Shown here one piece after another: positions 17,960 to 27,075 of a stretch of 64,000 nt of DNA. Source of the DNA: Niveibacterium sp. 24ML (GTDB lineage Bacteria > Pseudomonadota > Gammaproteobacteria > Burkholderiales > Rhodocyclaceae). The position numbers and the translations under genes were made by a program. Location of the stretch: the NCBI RefSeq assembly GCF_026586805.1, contig NZ_JAPFHA010000011.1, positions 1-64,000 on the forward strand. Direction: 5' to 3'. Positions within the stretch are counted from its first letter, which is position 1. Every line of letters starts with the position of its first letter. The notes under the pieces are model-generated. The model made no database searches and was not told the DNA's origin. It saw only the letters and a program-made list of their open reading frames with translations.

Positions 17960-19459
17960 ATGTACGAGAATCTTGAAACCGCCAGCGAAACCATTGGCCT
18001 TGAGCGCATGGCGATCGAGCCGATCAGCCGCGTGGAAGGGCACGGCAAGGTCACGCTCTTGCTGGACGAAAACCGTCGGGTCAAGCAGGCGCGCCTGCAT
18101 GTGGTGGAATTCCGTGGCTTCGAGAAGTTCATCCAGGGCCGGCCGTACTGGGAAGTGCCCACGCTGGTGCAGCGCCTGTGCGGTATTTGCCCGGTGAGTC
18201 ACCTGCTGGCTGCATCCAAAGCAACGGACTTTTTCGTTGCCGGCAACGTACCGATCTCGCCCACCGCAACCAAGCTGCGGCGCTTGCTGCATTTCGGGCA
18301 GGTCTTGCAGTCGCATGCGCTGCATTTCTTCCATCTGGCTTCGCCGGATCTGCTGTTCGGCTACGACGATGCCGTTGCGCACCGTAACGTAGTCGGCGTC
18401 TTGCAGGATCATCCCGAAATCGGCCTGATCGGCGTGAAGCTGCGCAAGTACGGGCAGGAAGTGATCCGTGTGCTCACCGGCAAGCGGGTGCACGGCACGG
18501 GTTCGGTGCCGGGCGGGTTCAACAAGCCGCTGTCGAACGAAGAGCGCGACTACCTCAAGCAGGACATGATCACCGTGCTGGGCTGGGCCTCGCACGGCAT
18601 GTCGATCGCGCGCCAGCTCTACCTGGCAGAGGAAGCGGCCAATCAGGGTTTTGCGGCGGCGCGTTCGAATTTCCTCTCGCTGGTGGCGCCAGACGGTGGG
18701 TTGGAGCTGTACCACGGCGGCATTCGCGTCAAGGATGCGGACGGCGGCATCGTTCTGGATCACTACGATTATCGTGGTTACACGTCGATCCTCCACGAAG
18801 AGGTGAAGAACTGGAGCTACATGAAGTTCCCCTACCTGACCGCGCTGGGGCGTGAGCAGGGCTGGTACCGGGTGGGGCCGCTGGCGCGGGTGAACAACTG
18901 CGACCATATCCCGACGCCGCGCGCCGAAGCGGCCCGCGTGGACTTCATGGCCCATGGTGGCGACAAGCCTGTACAGGCAACGCTCGCCTTCCACTGGGCA
19001 CGCATGATCGAACTGCTGCACTGTGCCGAGGCAATCGCCGAACTGCTCGACGATCCGGAAATCACCGGCACCGATCTGTCGCGCTCCGGCACGCCCCTGC
19101 GTGAAGGCGTCGGCGTGATCGAAGCGCCGCGCGGCACGCTCTTCCACCATTACAAGATCGATTCGAACGATCTGATCACCATGGCCAACCTGATCGTGTC
19201 CACGACCAGCAACAACACGGCCATGAACGAGTCGGTGCGTGCCGTGGCTGCTGAATGTTTCGACGGCCGCGAGATCACGGAAGGCTTGCTCAACCGCATT
19301 GAAGTTGCTGTGCGGGCCTACGACCCGTGCCTGTCGTGTGCCACCCACGCGGTTGGCAAGATGCCTTTGAGCATTGAAGCGATCGGGCCGGATGGCGAGT
19401 TGGTCAGCCGGCTCGTCAAGAGCGGCAGCGGCGAACTGAGCCGTGAGGCATTGCCGTGA
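17960..19459 (+). CDS. hoxH: [NiFe] hydrogenase large subunit HoxH
   Basis: This 499-residue catalytic subunit splits or evolves H2. The N-terminal metal-site motif is RLCGICPVSH and the C-terminal one is DPCLSCATH, giving the four Ni/Fe cysteines. The precursor tail after the final His is 36 residues (AVGKMPLSIE...), to be removed by HoxW once nickel is in. RVEGHGKVTL near the N-terminus is also typical. Size and motifs match the NAD-reducing soluble class rather than uptake or sensor hydrogenases. The last codons overlap hoxW (GTGA), coupling the enzyme to its own protease. Confidence 0.97.
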   Translation: MYENLETASETIGLERMAIEPISRVEGHGKVTLLLDENRRVKQARLHVVEFRGFEKFIQGRPYWEVPTLVQRLCGICPVSHLLAASKATDFFVAGNVPISPTATKLRRLLHFGQVLQSHALHFFHLASPDLLFGYDDAVAHRNVVGVLQDHPEIGLIGVKLRKYGQEVIRVLTGKRVHGTGSVPGGFNKPLSNEERDYLKQDMITVLGWASHGMSIARQLYLAEEAANQGFAAARSNFLSLVAPDGGLELYHGGIRVKDADGGIVLDHYDYRGYTSILHEEVKNWSYMKFPYLTALGREQGWYRVGPLARVNNCDHIPTPRAEAARVDFMAHGGDKPVQATLAFHWARMIELLHCAEAIAELLDDPEITGTDLSRSGTPLREGVGVIEAPRGTLFHHYKIDSNDLITMANLIVSTTSNNTAMNESVRAVAAECFDGREITEGLLNRIEVAVRAYDPCLSCATHAVGKMPLSIEAIGPDGELVSRLVKSGSGELSREALP

Positions 19460-19941
19460 GCGTTGCACCGATTCTCGTGCTTGCCTTTGGCAACCCGGGG
19501 CGTGGTGACGATGCGCTGGGCCCCATGCTGGCCGAGCGACTCGAAACCCGGCTCGCGGCCGATGGCGCCCGAGACGTCGAAGTGATCGTCGATTTCCAGC
19601 TCAATATCGAGCACGCGCTCGATCTGGTCGGCCGCCGGCGGGTCTTGTTTGTTGACGCGAGGGCTTCGGGCGATGCCGGTGCGCGCATCGACGCCGTGTG
19701 TGCGCGTGCCGATGCAAGCTACTCGACGCATGCCGTGTCGCCGCAAGGCCTGCTTGAAGTCCACGCCAAAGTGATCGGTGGAAGGGCCCCCGAGGCAGAG
19801 CTCCTGTCGGTGCGGGGCGAATCCTTCGAGCTTGGCGCACCGCTGACGCCCGCCGCCGCCCGGGCGATGGATGCGGCGTGGCATGGTCTGCTGGGCTGGA
19901 TCGAAGGGGTAAGAGCGACGGAAGAGGTGCTGGGTGCATGA
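19456..19941 (+). CDS. hoxW: Hydrogenase maturation endopeptidase HoxW
   Basis: This 161-residue HybD/HycI-type protease starts with GTG, overlapping the hoxH stop by 4 nt. The first metal-binding motif is seen in LAFGNPGRGDDALG, a second acidic position in LFVDARASGD, and the conserved His in YSTHAVSPQGLL. By family knowledge it recognises nickel in the HoxH precursor and clips the C-terminal tail after the last His of DPCxxCxxH. It is followed by an 8-nt overlap with hypA. Confidence 0.94.
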   Translation: MSVAPILVLAFGNPGRGDDALGPMLAERLETRLAADGARDVEVIVDFQLNIEHALDLVGRRRVLFVDARASGDAGARIDAVCARADASYSTHAVSPQGLLEVHAKVIGGRAPEAELLSVRGESFELGAPLTPAAARAMDAAWHGLLGWIEGVRATEEVLGA

Positions 19942-20299
19942 GGCATCGCTCGCCGAAGAGATTGCGGCGATCGTAGTCCGGCGTGCGGAGCCGGGTGCGA
20001 AAGTGCTGGCGATCACGCTTGAGATCGGCGCGCTTGCGGGAGTTGAATGTGAAGCGCTGCACTTCGCGCTGGGCAGTGCGCTGGCACCCACCTGTGCGGC
20101 TGGTGCAACGGTGCATATCCTGTCCTTGCCCGCGCGTGCGCGCTGCCGGCAGTGCGGCGCAGAACAGTCCATCGAAATCCGCTTCGAGCCTTGCGAGTGC
20201 TGCGGCACTGCAGGCCTTGAGATCCTCCAGGGGGCAGAGATGCGGGTGCGTTCCATCGTGCAGTCGCCTGCGCTACCCTTGAGCGTCGTCCAGAACTGA
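19934..20299 (+). CDS. hypA: Hydrogenase nickel incorporation protein HypA
   Basis: This 121-residue zinc metallochaperone starts with GTG so that the mature N-terminus reads MHEASLAEE. By family knowledge His2 and the N-terminal amine bind nickel. The zinc site is CRQCG plus CECCG in the C-terminal half. It acts with HypB to insert nickel into HoxH. The start lies within the end of hoxW, and hypB begins 10 nt after its stop. Confidence 0.96.
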   Translation: MHEASLAEEIAAIVVRRAEPGAKVLAITLEIGALAGVECEALHFALGSALAPTCAAGATVHILSLPARARCRQCGAEQSIEIRFEPCECCGTAGLEILQGAEMRVRSIVQSPALPLSVVQN

Positions 20300-20308
20300 G
20301 AGTCGCCC

Positions 20309-21145
20309 ATGTGTGAAGTCTGCGGCTGCGCAAATCCTTATCGTCCGGGCGCCCGCCTTGCGCCGGCCGTGGCGCCGAAGGCGGGTACATTGCACTTTGG
20401 CATGGGCCCGGCGGGGGTTGAAGTCGCGGGGCTTTCACAGTCGCGGGTGATCGAGATCCAGGAGGACATTCTCGGTCGCAACGATTCGATCGCAGCGCGC
20501 AACCGTGTGGCTTTTGCTGGCGCGGGCGTCCTGGCGCTCAACCTTGTTTCAAGCCCCGGGTCCGGCAAGACGACCTTGCTGGTTGAAACCCTGACGAAGC
20601 TGGCGGGGGCCCAGCCCGTGGCGGTGATCGAGGGGGACCAGCAAACCGATTTCGACGCCGAGCGCATTCGTGCCACCGGCGCCCCGGCCATTCAGGTGAA
20701 CACCGGGCGCGGCTGTCATCTTGATGCGACGATGATTGAACGTGCGCTCGAAAAACTGCCCGTGCCGGCCAATGGCGTACTGTTCATCGAAAACGTGGGC
20801 AATCTTGTCTGCCCGTCAGGCTTTGATCTGGGTGAAGCCCACAAGGTAGTCGTGCTCTCGGTGACCGAGGGCGAAGACAAGCCACTCAAGTACCCCGACA
20901 TGTTTGCGGCGGCCGATCTGATGCTGCTTACCAAGATCGACCTGCTGCCGCACCTGCGTTTTGACGTTGAGCGTTGTTGCGTGTTTGCGCGTCAGGTGAA
21001 TCCGGCGATCGAGATCATCCGCGTATCGTCCGTTTCGGGCGAAGGCATGGCGGATTGGCTAAGCTGGATTGAGCAGCATCGTCCGCGCGCCGCGCCATTG
21101 GTGCCTGCAGCGGCCAAGCACCGTGCCTGGCGCACGCCGGCTTGA
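20309..21145 (+). CDS. hypB: Hydrogenase nickel incorporation GTPase HypB
   Basis: This 278-residue GTPase energises nickel delivery. The N-terminus MCEVCGC carries the high-affinity nickel CxxCGC site. The His-rich stretch seen in some HypB proteins is absent. The P-loop is [11 protein letters not shown], with [16 protein letters not shown] as the switch and metal region and TKIDLLPHL as the base-specificity motif. It is the last gene of the hox unit; with hypF-C-D-E on the other strand the locus holds a full HypA-F set. Confidence 0.97.
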   Translation: MCEVCGCANPYRPGARLAPAVAPKAGTLHFGMGPAGVEVAGLSQSRVIEIQEDILGRNDSIAARNRVAFAGAGVLALNLVSSPGSGKTTLLVETLTKLAGAQPVAVIEGDQQTDFDAERIRATGAPAIQVNTGRGCHLDATMIERALEKLPVPANGVLFIENVGNLVCPSGFDLGEAHKVVVLSVTEGEDKPLKYPDMFAAADLMLLTKIDLLPHLRFDVERCCVFARQVNPAIEIIRVSSVSGEGMADWLSWIEQHRPRAAPLVPAAAKHRAWRTPA

Positions 21146-21163
21146 CGACCCATCTGGCCCGTT

Positions 21164-21207
21164 GCCGCAAAGCGGCTTGCAAGCGCGACGCTTGCCTCAA
21201 TATTGAG
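21164..21207. other. Three adjacent dyads between hypB and guaC
   Basis: Three inverted repeats follow one another. GCCGC-AAA-GCGGC is at 21164-21176, GCAAGCG-CGA-CGCTTGC at 21179-21195, and the perfect palindrome CTCAATATTGAG at 21196-21207. None has a T-run, so they are not a classical terminator. They could stall the hox transcript or bind a regulator of guaC. Confidence 0.6.
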
Positions 21208-21292
21208 CGGGGTTGATGCGCCCGCGTTGCGGGGCACCAGCTGCCGCCTTGTCCTCGATTGACACTTTTCTGAATCGCTTCTGGAGCCCCGC

Positions 21293-22333
21293 ATGCGGAT
21301 TGAGCAAGACCTGAAACTCGACTTCAAAGACGTCCTGATTCGCCCGAAGCGCTCGACCCTGACTTCGCGCTCTGAGGTCGACATCTCGCGCGACTATGTT
21401 TTCCTGCACTCCAAGCGCAGCTACCACGGCGTGCCGATCATCGCCGCCAACATGGATGTCACCGGCACCTTCGAAATGGCGCGGGCGCTCTCTGCGCAGG
21501 GGCTGGCAACGGCACTGCATAAGCACTATGGCGACGACGCGCTGGTGGCGCATTTTGAAGCGCTGCCTGCGGGCGCAACCCAGTTTTACTCGATGGGCAT
21601 TGGCGCGTCGGACATGGCCAAGTTCCGGCGTGTGATGGCGCGAGCTGGCAGTGCAATCACGGCGGTGTGTATCGACGTGGCCAACGGTTACACGAACGCG
21701 TTCGTGCGCTTCATCGAAAAGCTGCGTGAGGAGTTCCCCGCGCTGACGATCATGGCGGGCAATGTCGTGACCGGCGAAATGACTGAAGAGCTGATCCTTG
21801 GCGGGGCAGATGTGGTGAAGGTCGGCATCGGCCCGGGTTCGGTCTGCACCACCCGCAAGATGACCGGCGTGGGCTATCCGCAGCTGTCAGCAATCATCGA
21901 ATGTGCCGACGCAGCGCACGGCTTGGGCGGCCTGATCTGCGCGGATGGCGGATGCACTACGCCGGGTGATGTCGCCAAGGCCTTCGGCGGCGGCGCCGAT
22001 TTCGTGATGTTAGGCGGCATGCTGGCCGGCCACGACGAGTGTTCGGGCGAAGTGGTCGAGATCAACGGGGTGCGCAAGATGCGCTTCTACGGCATGAGCT
22101 CGCGCGTCGCGATGCAGAAGTACGCCGGCGGCGTGGCCGAGTACCGCGCATCGGAAGGCAAGGAAGTGCTGATCGATTACCGGGGGCCAATCGAAGGCAC
22201 ATTGCAGGATCTGCTCGGCGGGGTGCGTTCGGCCTGCACCTATGTGGGCGCGCGCAAGCTCAAGGAGCTTTCCAAGCGCACCACCTTCATCCGAGTCAGT
22301 CAGCAGCTCAACGAAGTGTTCGGAAAATCCTGA
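21293..22333 (+). CDS. guaC: GMP reductase
   Basis: This 346-residue enzyme reductively deaminates GMP to IMP with NADPH, in purine salvage. Motifs are [14 protein letters not shown] at the N-terminus, the IMPDH/GMPR loop [18 protein letters not shown] with the catalytic Cys, and [13 protein letters not shown]. It has no CBS domains and the size matches GMPR rather than IMP dehydrogenase. GGAG lies seven bases before the ATG. It is probably its own transcription unit, with an unrelated function to the flanking operons. Confidence 0.95.
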   Translation: MRIEQDLKLDFKDVLIRPKRSTLTSRSEVDISRDYVFLHSKRSYHGVPIIAANMDVTGTFEMARALSAQGLATALHKHYGDDALVAHFEALPAGATQFYSMGIGASDMAKFRRVMARAGSAITAVCIDVANGYTNAFVRFIEKLREEFPALTIMAGNVVTGEMTEELILGGADVVKVGIGPGSVCTTRKMTGVGYPQLSAIIECADAAHGLGGLICADGGCTTPGDVAKAFGGGADFVMLGGMLAGHDECSGEVVEINGVRKMRFYGMSSRVAMQKYAGGVAEYRASEGKEVLIDYRGPIEGTLQDLLGGVRSACTYVGARKLKELSKRTTFIRVSQQLNEVFGKS

Positions 22334-22347
22334 GCGCTTGAAACGCA

Positions 22348-22378
22348 ACTCGCCGCGCATTCCGGCCGCGCGGCGAGT
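22348..22378 (+). terminator. Hairpin between convergent guaC and the 2-oxoacid oxidoreductase operon
   Basis: A perfect 11-bp stem ACTCGCCGCGC / GCGCGGCGAGT with a nine-base loop lies 15 bases after the guaC stop. It is followed by only a short GTTT, so it is a weak intrinsic terminator or a transcript stabiliser. Confidence 0.65.
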
Positions 22379-22400
22379 GTTTGGCTGAAACAGCAGTCGC

Positions 22401-24038
22401 TCAGATCTGTTCGGGCACCATCTCGATTGCGCCGCAGGGGCATTCCGCCTCGCATAGCCCGCAACCCTTGCAGTAATCGAGGTTGATTGCAAAGCGCTTG
22501 CCGGGGCCAAGTTTGATGACGGCGTTGTCCGGGCATACGCCGTAGCAGTTATCGCACTCGAAGCAGTTGCCGCATGAAAGGCAGCGCCGCGCCTCGAACA
22601 AGGCGGTATCCGCGTTCAGGCCGCTCACCACTTCATCAAAGCTCGATTCGCGCCGTACCCGCTCAAGCTCGGCCTGCACCGCACGTGGCGCATCGGTGTA
22701 GTACCAGGTATTGAGTCGATCGAAGCTGGCCGGCGCGTGTTTGGCTTGCGGTGCCAGCGTTTGACCTCGCAGCCAGGCATCGATGTGGCGCGCGGCTTTT
22801 TTCCCGTGTCCCAGCGCAACCGTGACGGTGCGTTCAGAGGGCACCATGTCGCCGCCGGCGAATATGCCGGGGCAGTCAGTCATCATGTTGGCATCGACCC
22901 TCACGACACCATTGTCGAGCACCAGCCCGCTCACGTCGTCGAGCAACGAGAGGTCAACCTCCTGACCGAGTGCGAGCAGCAGCGAATCGGCTTCGATGGT
23001 TTCGAACTCGCCGGTGGCTTGCGGGAAGCCGCTTTCGTCGAGCGCCATTTTTTCGATTGTGAAGGTTTCGCCGGCAGGGCTGTCCAGGGCCATCTTGATG
23101 GTGGAAAGCCAGCGGAACATCACGCCTTCGTCGATCGCTTCCTGCACTTCCGAGTCGTGCGCCGGCATGCGGTCGCGGGTGCGGCGATAGATGATCACCG
23201 CCTCTTCGGCACCGAGGCGGCGTGCGGTGCGTGCGACGTCGATCGCGGTGTTGCCGCCGCCGTAGACCAGCACGCGGCGGCCTAGCAGGGGCTTCTCGCC
23301 CATCTCGACATCGCGCAGTACGCTCAGCGCATCCATGATCCGCGCCGCTTCACCGGCGGGCACCCAGGCGCGCTTTGAAAGATGCGCGCCGACGGCGACG
23401 AAGGCCGCGTCGAATCCGCCTTCGTCCCGCGCGCGTTGCAGGTGTTCGACCTTGCAACCGAGTTTGAGTGTCACGCCCAGTTGTTCGATGCGACGCACCT
23501 CGGCGTCGAGCACCTCACGCGGCAGGCGGTACTTGGGGATGCCGAAGCGCATCATGCCGCCCGCCATCGGGCCGGCTTCACGGATCTCGACTTGGTGGCC
23601 GAGCCGGGCGAGGTGGTACGCGGCGGCGAGCCCGGAGGGGCCGGCGCCGACCACCAGCACACGCTTGCCGCTCGCCGCTGCCGCCCGCTCGAACCGCCAG
23701 CCTTTCGCGATGGCTTCGTCGCCGAGGAATCGCTCCACCGCGTGGATGCTGACTGCCGCATCCAGCTGGCCGCGGTTGCAGGCGCTCTCACAAGGGTGGT
23801 AGCAGACGCGGCCGGTGACGGCTGGCATCGGGTTGTCCTGCACCAGCGTGCGCCAGGCCGCCTCGTAGCTACCGCTCTCGGCGTGGTAGAGCCAGGCCTG
23901 GATGTTCTCGCCGGTCGGGCAGCCCTGGTTGCAGGGCGGCAGGCGATCGACGTAAACCGGGCGCAGCGTGCGCCAGGAGCCGGTGCGGTTGGCGAGCGAT
24001 GAGCCGGGGTCGAGAGTGATGGCAAAGGGTTTGTCCAT
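22401..24038 (-). CDS. GltD-like NAD(P)H flavoprotein fused to a two-cluster ferredoxin domain (2-oxoacid oxidoreductase electron-transfer subunit)
   Basis: This 545-residue protein has three parts. First is a GltD-type N-terminal cysteine domain (CNQGCPTGENIQ, then GRVCYHPCESACNRG). Next is a pair of dinucleotide folds: FAD at VLVVGAGPSGLAAAYHLARL, and the pyridine nucleotide at VLVYGGGNTAIDVARTARRL followed by IIYRRTRDRMPA, where the Arg pair favours NADPH. Last is a C-terminal ferredoxin with clusters CFECDNCYGVCP and CKGCGLCEAECP. The ATG at 24038 is used. It follows the TPP subunit gene by 13 nt in the same operon. The fusion would move electrons between the ferredoxin site of the oxidoreductase and NAD(P)H. 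Phenylglyoxylate-type dehydrogenases have a comparable NADH subunit. Confidence 0.88.
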   Translation of the reverse strand: MDKPFAITLDPGSSLANRTGSWRTLRPVYVDRLPPCNQGCPTGENIQAWLYHAESGSYEAAWRTLVQDNPMPAVTGRVCYHPCESACNRGQLDAAVSIHAVERFLGDEAIAKGWRFERAAAASGKRVLVVGAGPSGLAAAYHLARLGHQVEIREAGPMAGGMMRFGIPKYRLPREVLDAEVRRIEQLGVTLKLGCKVEHLQRARDEGGFDAAFVAVGAHLSKRAWVPAGEAARIMDALSVLRDVEMGEKPLLGRRVLVYGGGNTAIDVARTARRLGAEEAVIIYRRTRDRMPAHDSEVQEAIDEGVMFRWLSTIKMALDSPAGETFTIEKMALDESGFPQATGEFETIEADSLLLALGQEVDLSLLDDVSGLVLDNGVVRVDANMMTDCPGIFAGGDMVPSERTVTVALGHGKKAARHIDAWLRGQTLAPQAKHAPASFDRLNTWYYTDAPRAVQAELERVRRESSFDEVVSGLNADTALFEARRCLSCGNCFECDNCYGVCPDNAVIKLGPGKRFAINLDYCKGCGLCEAECPCGAIEMVPEQI

Positions 24039-24051
24039 GATCGCACTCCGC

Positions 24052-25041
24052 TCAGCTGAGCTTGGTAAAGCGCTGGATGTTGCGGTCCGCATGTGCCTGG
24101 ATCAGCGCGATGCGTGCGCTATCCGGCTGCGGATCGAACAGATGCGCAAAGCGTTTCTGCGCGCGCAGGAACTCATCCACCTGAACCTTGCGGCGGATCG
24201 GCTTGGAGGCGGTCAGCTCGCCGTAGCGGGCCTCGAAGATCGGGAACAAGCCGGATTCGGTGGCGAGCCGCGCAAGGCGGATCGTGTCGTTCGAAGCCGA
24301 GCCCCAGCCAAGCGGGCAGGGCACCAGCACATGAATGTAGCGCGCGCCGCGCAGGTGGATGGCTTCCTCCACCTTCGCTTCAAGATCGCGCAGATCGGCC
24401 ACCGAGGCCGTGGCGACGTAGGGGATGTGGTGCGCCATCGCGATTTCGGGCAGGAACTTGCCCTGGCCGAATTCGTTGCCCGGCGCATTGCCCATGGCCG
24501 GCGTGGTGGCGGTGCGCGCGGCGGCTGGCGTGGCGGATGAGCGCTGCACGCCGGTGTTCATGTAGGCCTCGTTGTCGTAGCAGATGTAGAGTACGTCGTC
24601 GTTACGTTCGAACATGCCGGAAAGGCAGCCGAAGCCTATGTCGGTCGTGCCGCCGTCGCCGCCTTGGGCGACCACGCGGACCTTGCGCCGACCCTTCACC
24701 CGCAGCGCAGCGGCAACGCCGGTGGCGACCGAGGGCGCGTTGCCGAACAGCGAGTGCATCCATGGCACCTGCCACGAAGTTTCGGGGTAGGGCGTGGAGA
24801 ACACCTCGAGGCATCCGGTGGCGTTGACCACCACCATCTGGCCTTCGGTTGCATGCATCGCAGCGTCCATCGCGTAGCGGGCACCTAGGGCCTCTCCGCA
24901 GCCCTGGCAGGCGCGGTGGCCGGATGTCAGCGAGTTCGCGCGGGCGACTGTGGCCTGCACGGTGCGCTGGGCCTCGTCGAGCAGTCGGTTGCCAACGGTG
25001 AAGGTGCCGGTCTGGTAGAAGCGGATGGGTTGGAAGCTCAT
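24052..25041 (-). CDS. 2-oxoacid:acceptor oxidoreductase, TPP-binding beta subunit
   Basis: This 329-residue protein matches the PorB-type beta subunit. It shows an N-terminal cysteine pair (HRACQGCGEA), VVNATGCLEVFSTPYP, and the TPP-Mg motif VVAQGGDGGTTDIGFG followed by YDNEAYMNTGVQ. A further Cys needed for a [4Fe-4S] cluster is plausibly the one in VPCPLGWG. By family knowledge it decarboxylates the 2-oxoacid on TPP. It is the third gene of a leftward unit (gamma, alpha, beta, flavoprotein). The substrate (pyruvate, phenylglyoxylate or another) cannot be read from these motifs. Confidence 0.9.
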   Translation of the reverse strand: MSFQPIRFYQTGTFTVGNRLLDEAQRTVQATVARANSLTSGHRACQGCGEALGARYAMDAAMHATEGQMVVVNATGCLEVFSTPYPETSWQVPWMHSLFGNAPSVATGVAAALRVKGRRKVRVVAQGGDGGTTDIGFGCLSGMFERNDDVLYICYDNEAYMNTGVQRSSATPAAARTATTPAMGNAPGNEFGQGKFLPEIAMAHHIPYVATASVADLRDLEAKVEEAIHLRGARYIHVLVPCPLGWGSASNDTIRLARLATESGLFPIFEARYGELTASKPIRRKVQVDEFLRAQKRFAHLFDPQPDSARIALIQAHADRNIQRFTKLS

Positions 25042-25050
25042 GGTCTTCTC

Positions 25051-26304
25051 CTACTCGATCCGGATGCTGGAGCGGGCGACTTCCTGCACCAGCCGGTTGG
25101 CCAGCGGCCCGCTGCGGCGGACTTCACGTTCATGGGCCAGCACGCGGTCCACCGCGGCGTGATCCAGATCGAGGAAGCTCAGGTTCTCAAGTTCGCCCGC
25201 GAGTGCGCGCCGGAACAGACGTTCGAGCGATACCGTGGTGATCGGCCTGCCACCGAGCCCAGCTACAACCGTGTGCGTCGGGATGTGCAGGCCCGCAAGC
25301 GCCTTGCGCAGCGAATCGGCCACGATGCCGCCCTGGCCGATGGCGAAACTGCGTTCGATCACCACCACGCGCTTGGCTTTGCCCAGCGCCTCACGCACCG
25401 CATCGAGCGGGAAGGGGCGGAAGGTCTTTATGGCGAGCACGCCGATCGAGTCGCCGCTGGCGCGCATCTCATCGACCACATCCTTGATCGTGCCGAGCAC
25501 CGAGCCGAGCGCAACGACCACCGTGTCAGTGCCTTCGCAGTGGTATTCGGATATCAAGCCGCCCGCTTCGCGGCCGAAGCACTGGCTGAACTCCAGCGAC
25601 AGCTCGGGGATCAACTCGAGTGCTTGCAACTGCCGCGCATGGGCGAGGTAGCGCACCTCGGTGAAGGCCTCAGGGCCGACCATCGCGCCGATCGAAACCG
25701 GCTCGTCCGGGTCGAGAACCTGGCGCGGCTCGTAAGGCGGCAGGAAGCTATCGACCAGCGCTTGACTGGGCATGTCCACCCGCTCGTAGGCGTGGGTAAG
25801 GATGAAGCCATCCATGCAGACCATCACCGGCAGCGAAAGCGCCTCGGCGAGTTTGAAGGCCTGGATGTGCAGATCAAGCGCTTCCTGGTTGTTCTCGGCG
25901 AAGAGTTGCAGCCAGCCGCTGTCGCGCAGCGCCATCGAATCGGAATGGTCGTTCCAGATGTTGATCGGCGCGCCGATCGCACGGTTGGCGATCGTCATCA
26001 CGATCGGCAAGCCAAGCCCGGACGCGTTGAATACCGCTTCGGCCATGAACAGCAGGCCTTGCGATGCGGTCGCGGTGTAGGCACGCGCACCGGCGGCTGA
26101 TGCGCCGATCGCCACCGAGAGCGCGGCGAATTCCGACTCGACGTTGATGTACTCGCAGGGGGTGATATCGCCGGTACGAACCATCTCGGAGAGCGCTTCG
26201 ACGATATGGGTCTGCGGCGAAATCGGGTAGGCGCAGATCACTTCGGGCCGGCATAGCGCGATCGCCTCCGCGACGGCGCGAGAACCTTCAATCTGTTTGA
26301 GCAC
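25051..26304 (-). CDS. 2-oxoacid:acceptor oxidoreductase alpha subunit
   Basis: This 417-residue PorA-type subunit has AYPISPQTHIVEALSEM, the YINVESEFAALSVAIGASAAGARAYT region (quoted by its core VESEFAALS), TATASQGL and NRAIGAPINIW near the N-terminus. These are typical of pyruvate and phenylglyoxylate-type alpha chains. The start is GTG at 26304, with GGGAG six bases upstream; the longer frame above it runs into the gamma gene and has no support. It forms the catalytic heterodimer with the beta chain. There are 38 nt between the gamma stop and this start. Confidence 0.9.
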   Translation of the reverse strand: MLKQIEGSRAVAEAIALCRPEVICAYPISPQTHIVEALSEMVRTGDITPCEYINVESEFAALSVAIGASAAGARAYTATASQGLLFMAEAVFNASGLGLPIVMTIANRAIGAPINIWNDHSDSMALRDSGWLQLFAENNQEALDLHIQAFKLAEALSLPVMVCMDGFILTHAYERVDMPSQALVDSFLPPYEPRQVLDPDEPVSIGAMVGPEAFTEVRYLAHARQLQALELIPELSLEFSQCFGREAGGLISEYHCEGTDTVVVALGSVLGTIKDVVDEMRASGDSIGVLAIKTFRPFPLDAVREALGKAKRVVVIERSFAIGQGGIVADSLRKALAGLHIPTHTVVAGLGGRPITTVSLERLFRRALAGELENLSFLDLDHAAVDRVLAHEREVRRSGPLANRLVQEVARSSIRIE

Positions 26305-26342
26305 TTGTGACTCCCTTGCAGCCCGGTAGGGCGACTGGCAGT

Positions 26343-26927
26343 TCAGATTGCCGCGGCTGGCAGCGTTTTGAGCTGGCGCGCCGTCGCGTAGGCGTCGGTG
26401 GCGGCGGCGATGTTGGTTTCGGCGGTGCGGCCCTTGAACTTCTCGTTGATCGCGGCATGGATCGATTCGAGCCGCACCAGCCCGGTGATGGCCGCAAAAC
26501 CGGCGAGCAGCGGCACGTTCGGCACCGCGCGGCCAACATGACGCATCGCGATCTCGGTGGCGGGCAGGCAGCACAGATGTGCTGCTGGGAAGCGGCTGGC
26601 GAGCGTGCCGAGCCCAAGCGCATCAAAGCCCTTGCTGGAATTGATCAGGATGTAGCCGTTGTCGCTGAGCCCGGCGAACAGATCCACCTGATGGAGCAGG
26701 GTCGGGTCTTGCACGATCACGGCGTCCGGTTTCATCACCGGTTCGCGTGAGCGGATTTCCTTCTGTGCAATACGGCAGAAGGCCACGACTGGTGCGCCGG
26801 TGCGCTCCGAGCCGAAGCTCGGAAAGGCCTGCGCCCATTCACCATCGAGAAATGCTGCGATTGAAAGCATCTCGGCAGCCGATACAACCCCCTGACCACC
26901 GCGCCCATGAATGCGTACCTGGAACAT
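26343..26927 (-). CDS. 2-oxoacid:acceptor oxidoreductase gamma subunit
   Basis: This 194-residue protein starts MFQVRIHGRGGQGVV, the signature of PorG-type gamma subunits. AQAFPSFGSERTGAPVVAF is also typical. By family knowledge this subunit helps bind CoA and the TPP-bound intermediate. The start at 26927 has a strong GGGGGAG site. It is the first gene of the operon, 148 bp from the mmsA stop. Confidence 0.9.
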   Translation of the reverse strand: MFQVRIHGRGGQGVVSAAEMLSIAAFLDGEWAQAFPSFGSERTGAPVVAFCRIAQKEIRSREPVMKPDAVIVQDPTLLHQVDLFAGLSDNGYILINSSKGFDALGLGTLASRFPAAHLCCLPATEIAMRHVGRAVPNVPLLAGFAAITGLVRLESIHAAINEKFKGRTAETNIAAATDAYATARQLKTLPAAAI

Positions 26928-27048
26928 CGCGTCTCCCCCGAGTCGATGTAGTCCGCTTGCTGGATGCCCTGCAGCGGTTTGGGCTGCAGTGACGTGGCAA
27001 ATTGTGGGCGCCGGGGTCAGGGAGTCTTTGACCTTTGGCAAGAACACT

Positions 27049-27071
27049 GCGGCCCGCCTTGCACGGGCCGC
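27049..27071 (-). terminator. Hairpin after mmsA-like gene
   Basis: An 8-bp perfect stem GCGGCCCG / CGGGCCGC with a seven-base loop lies just past the stop of the leftward dehydrogenase gene. The following T-run is poor (AGTGTTCTTG), so termination efficiency is uncertain. Confidence 0.45.
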
Positions 27072-27075
27072 CGCG

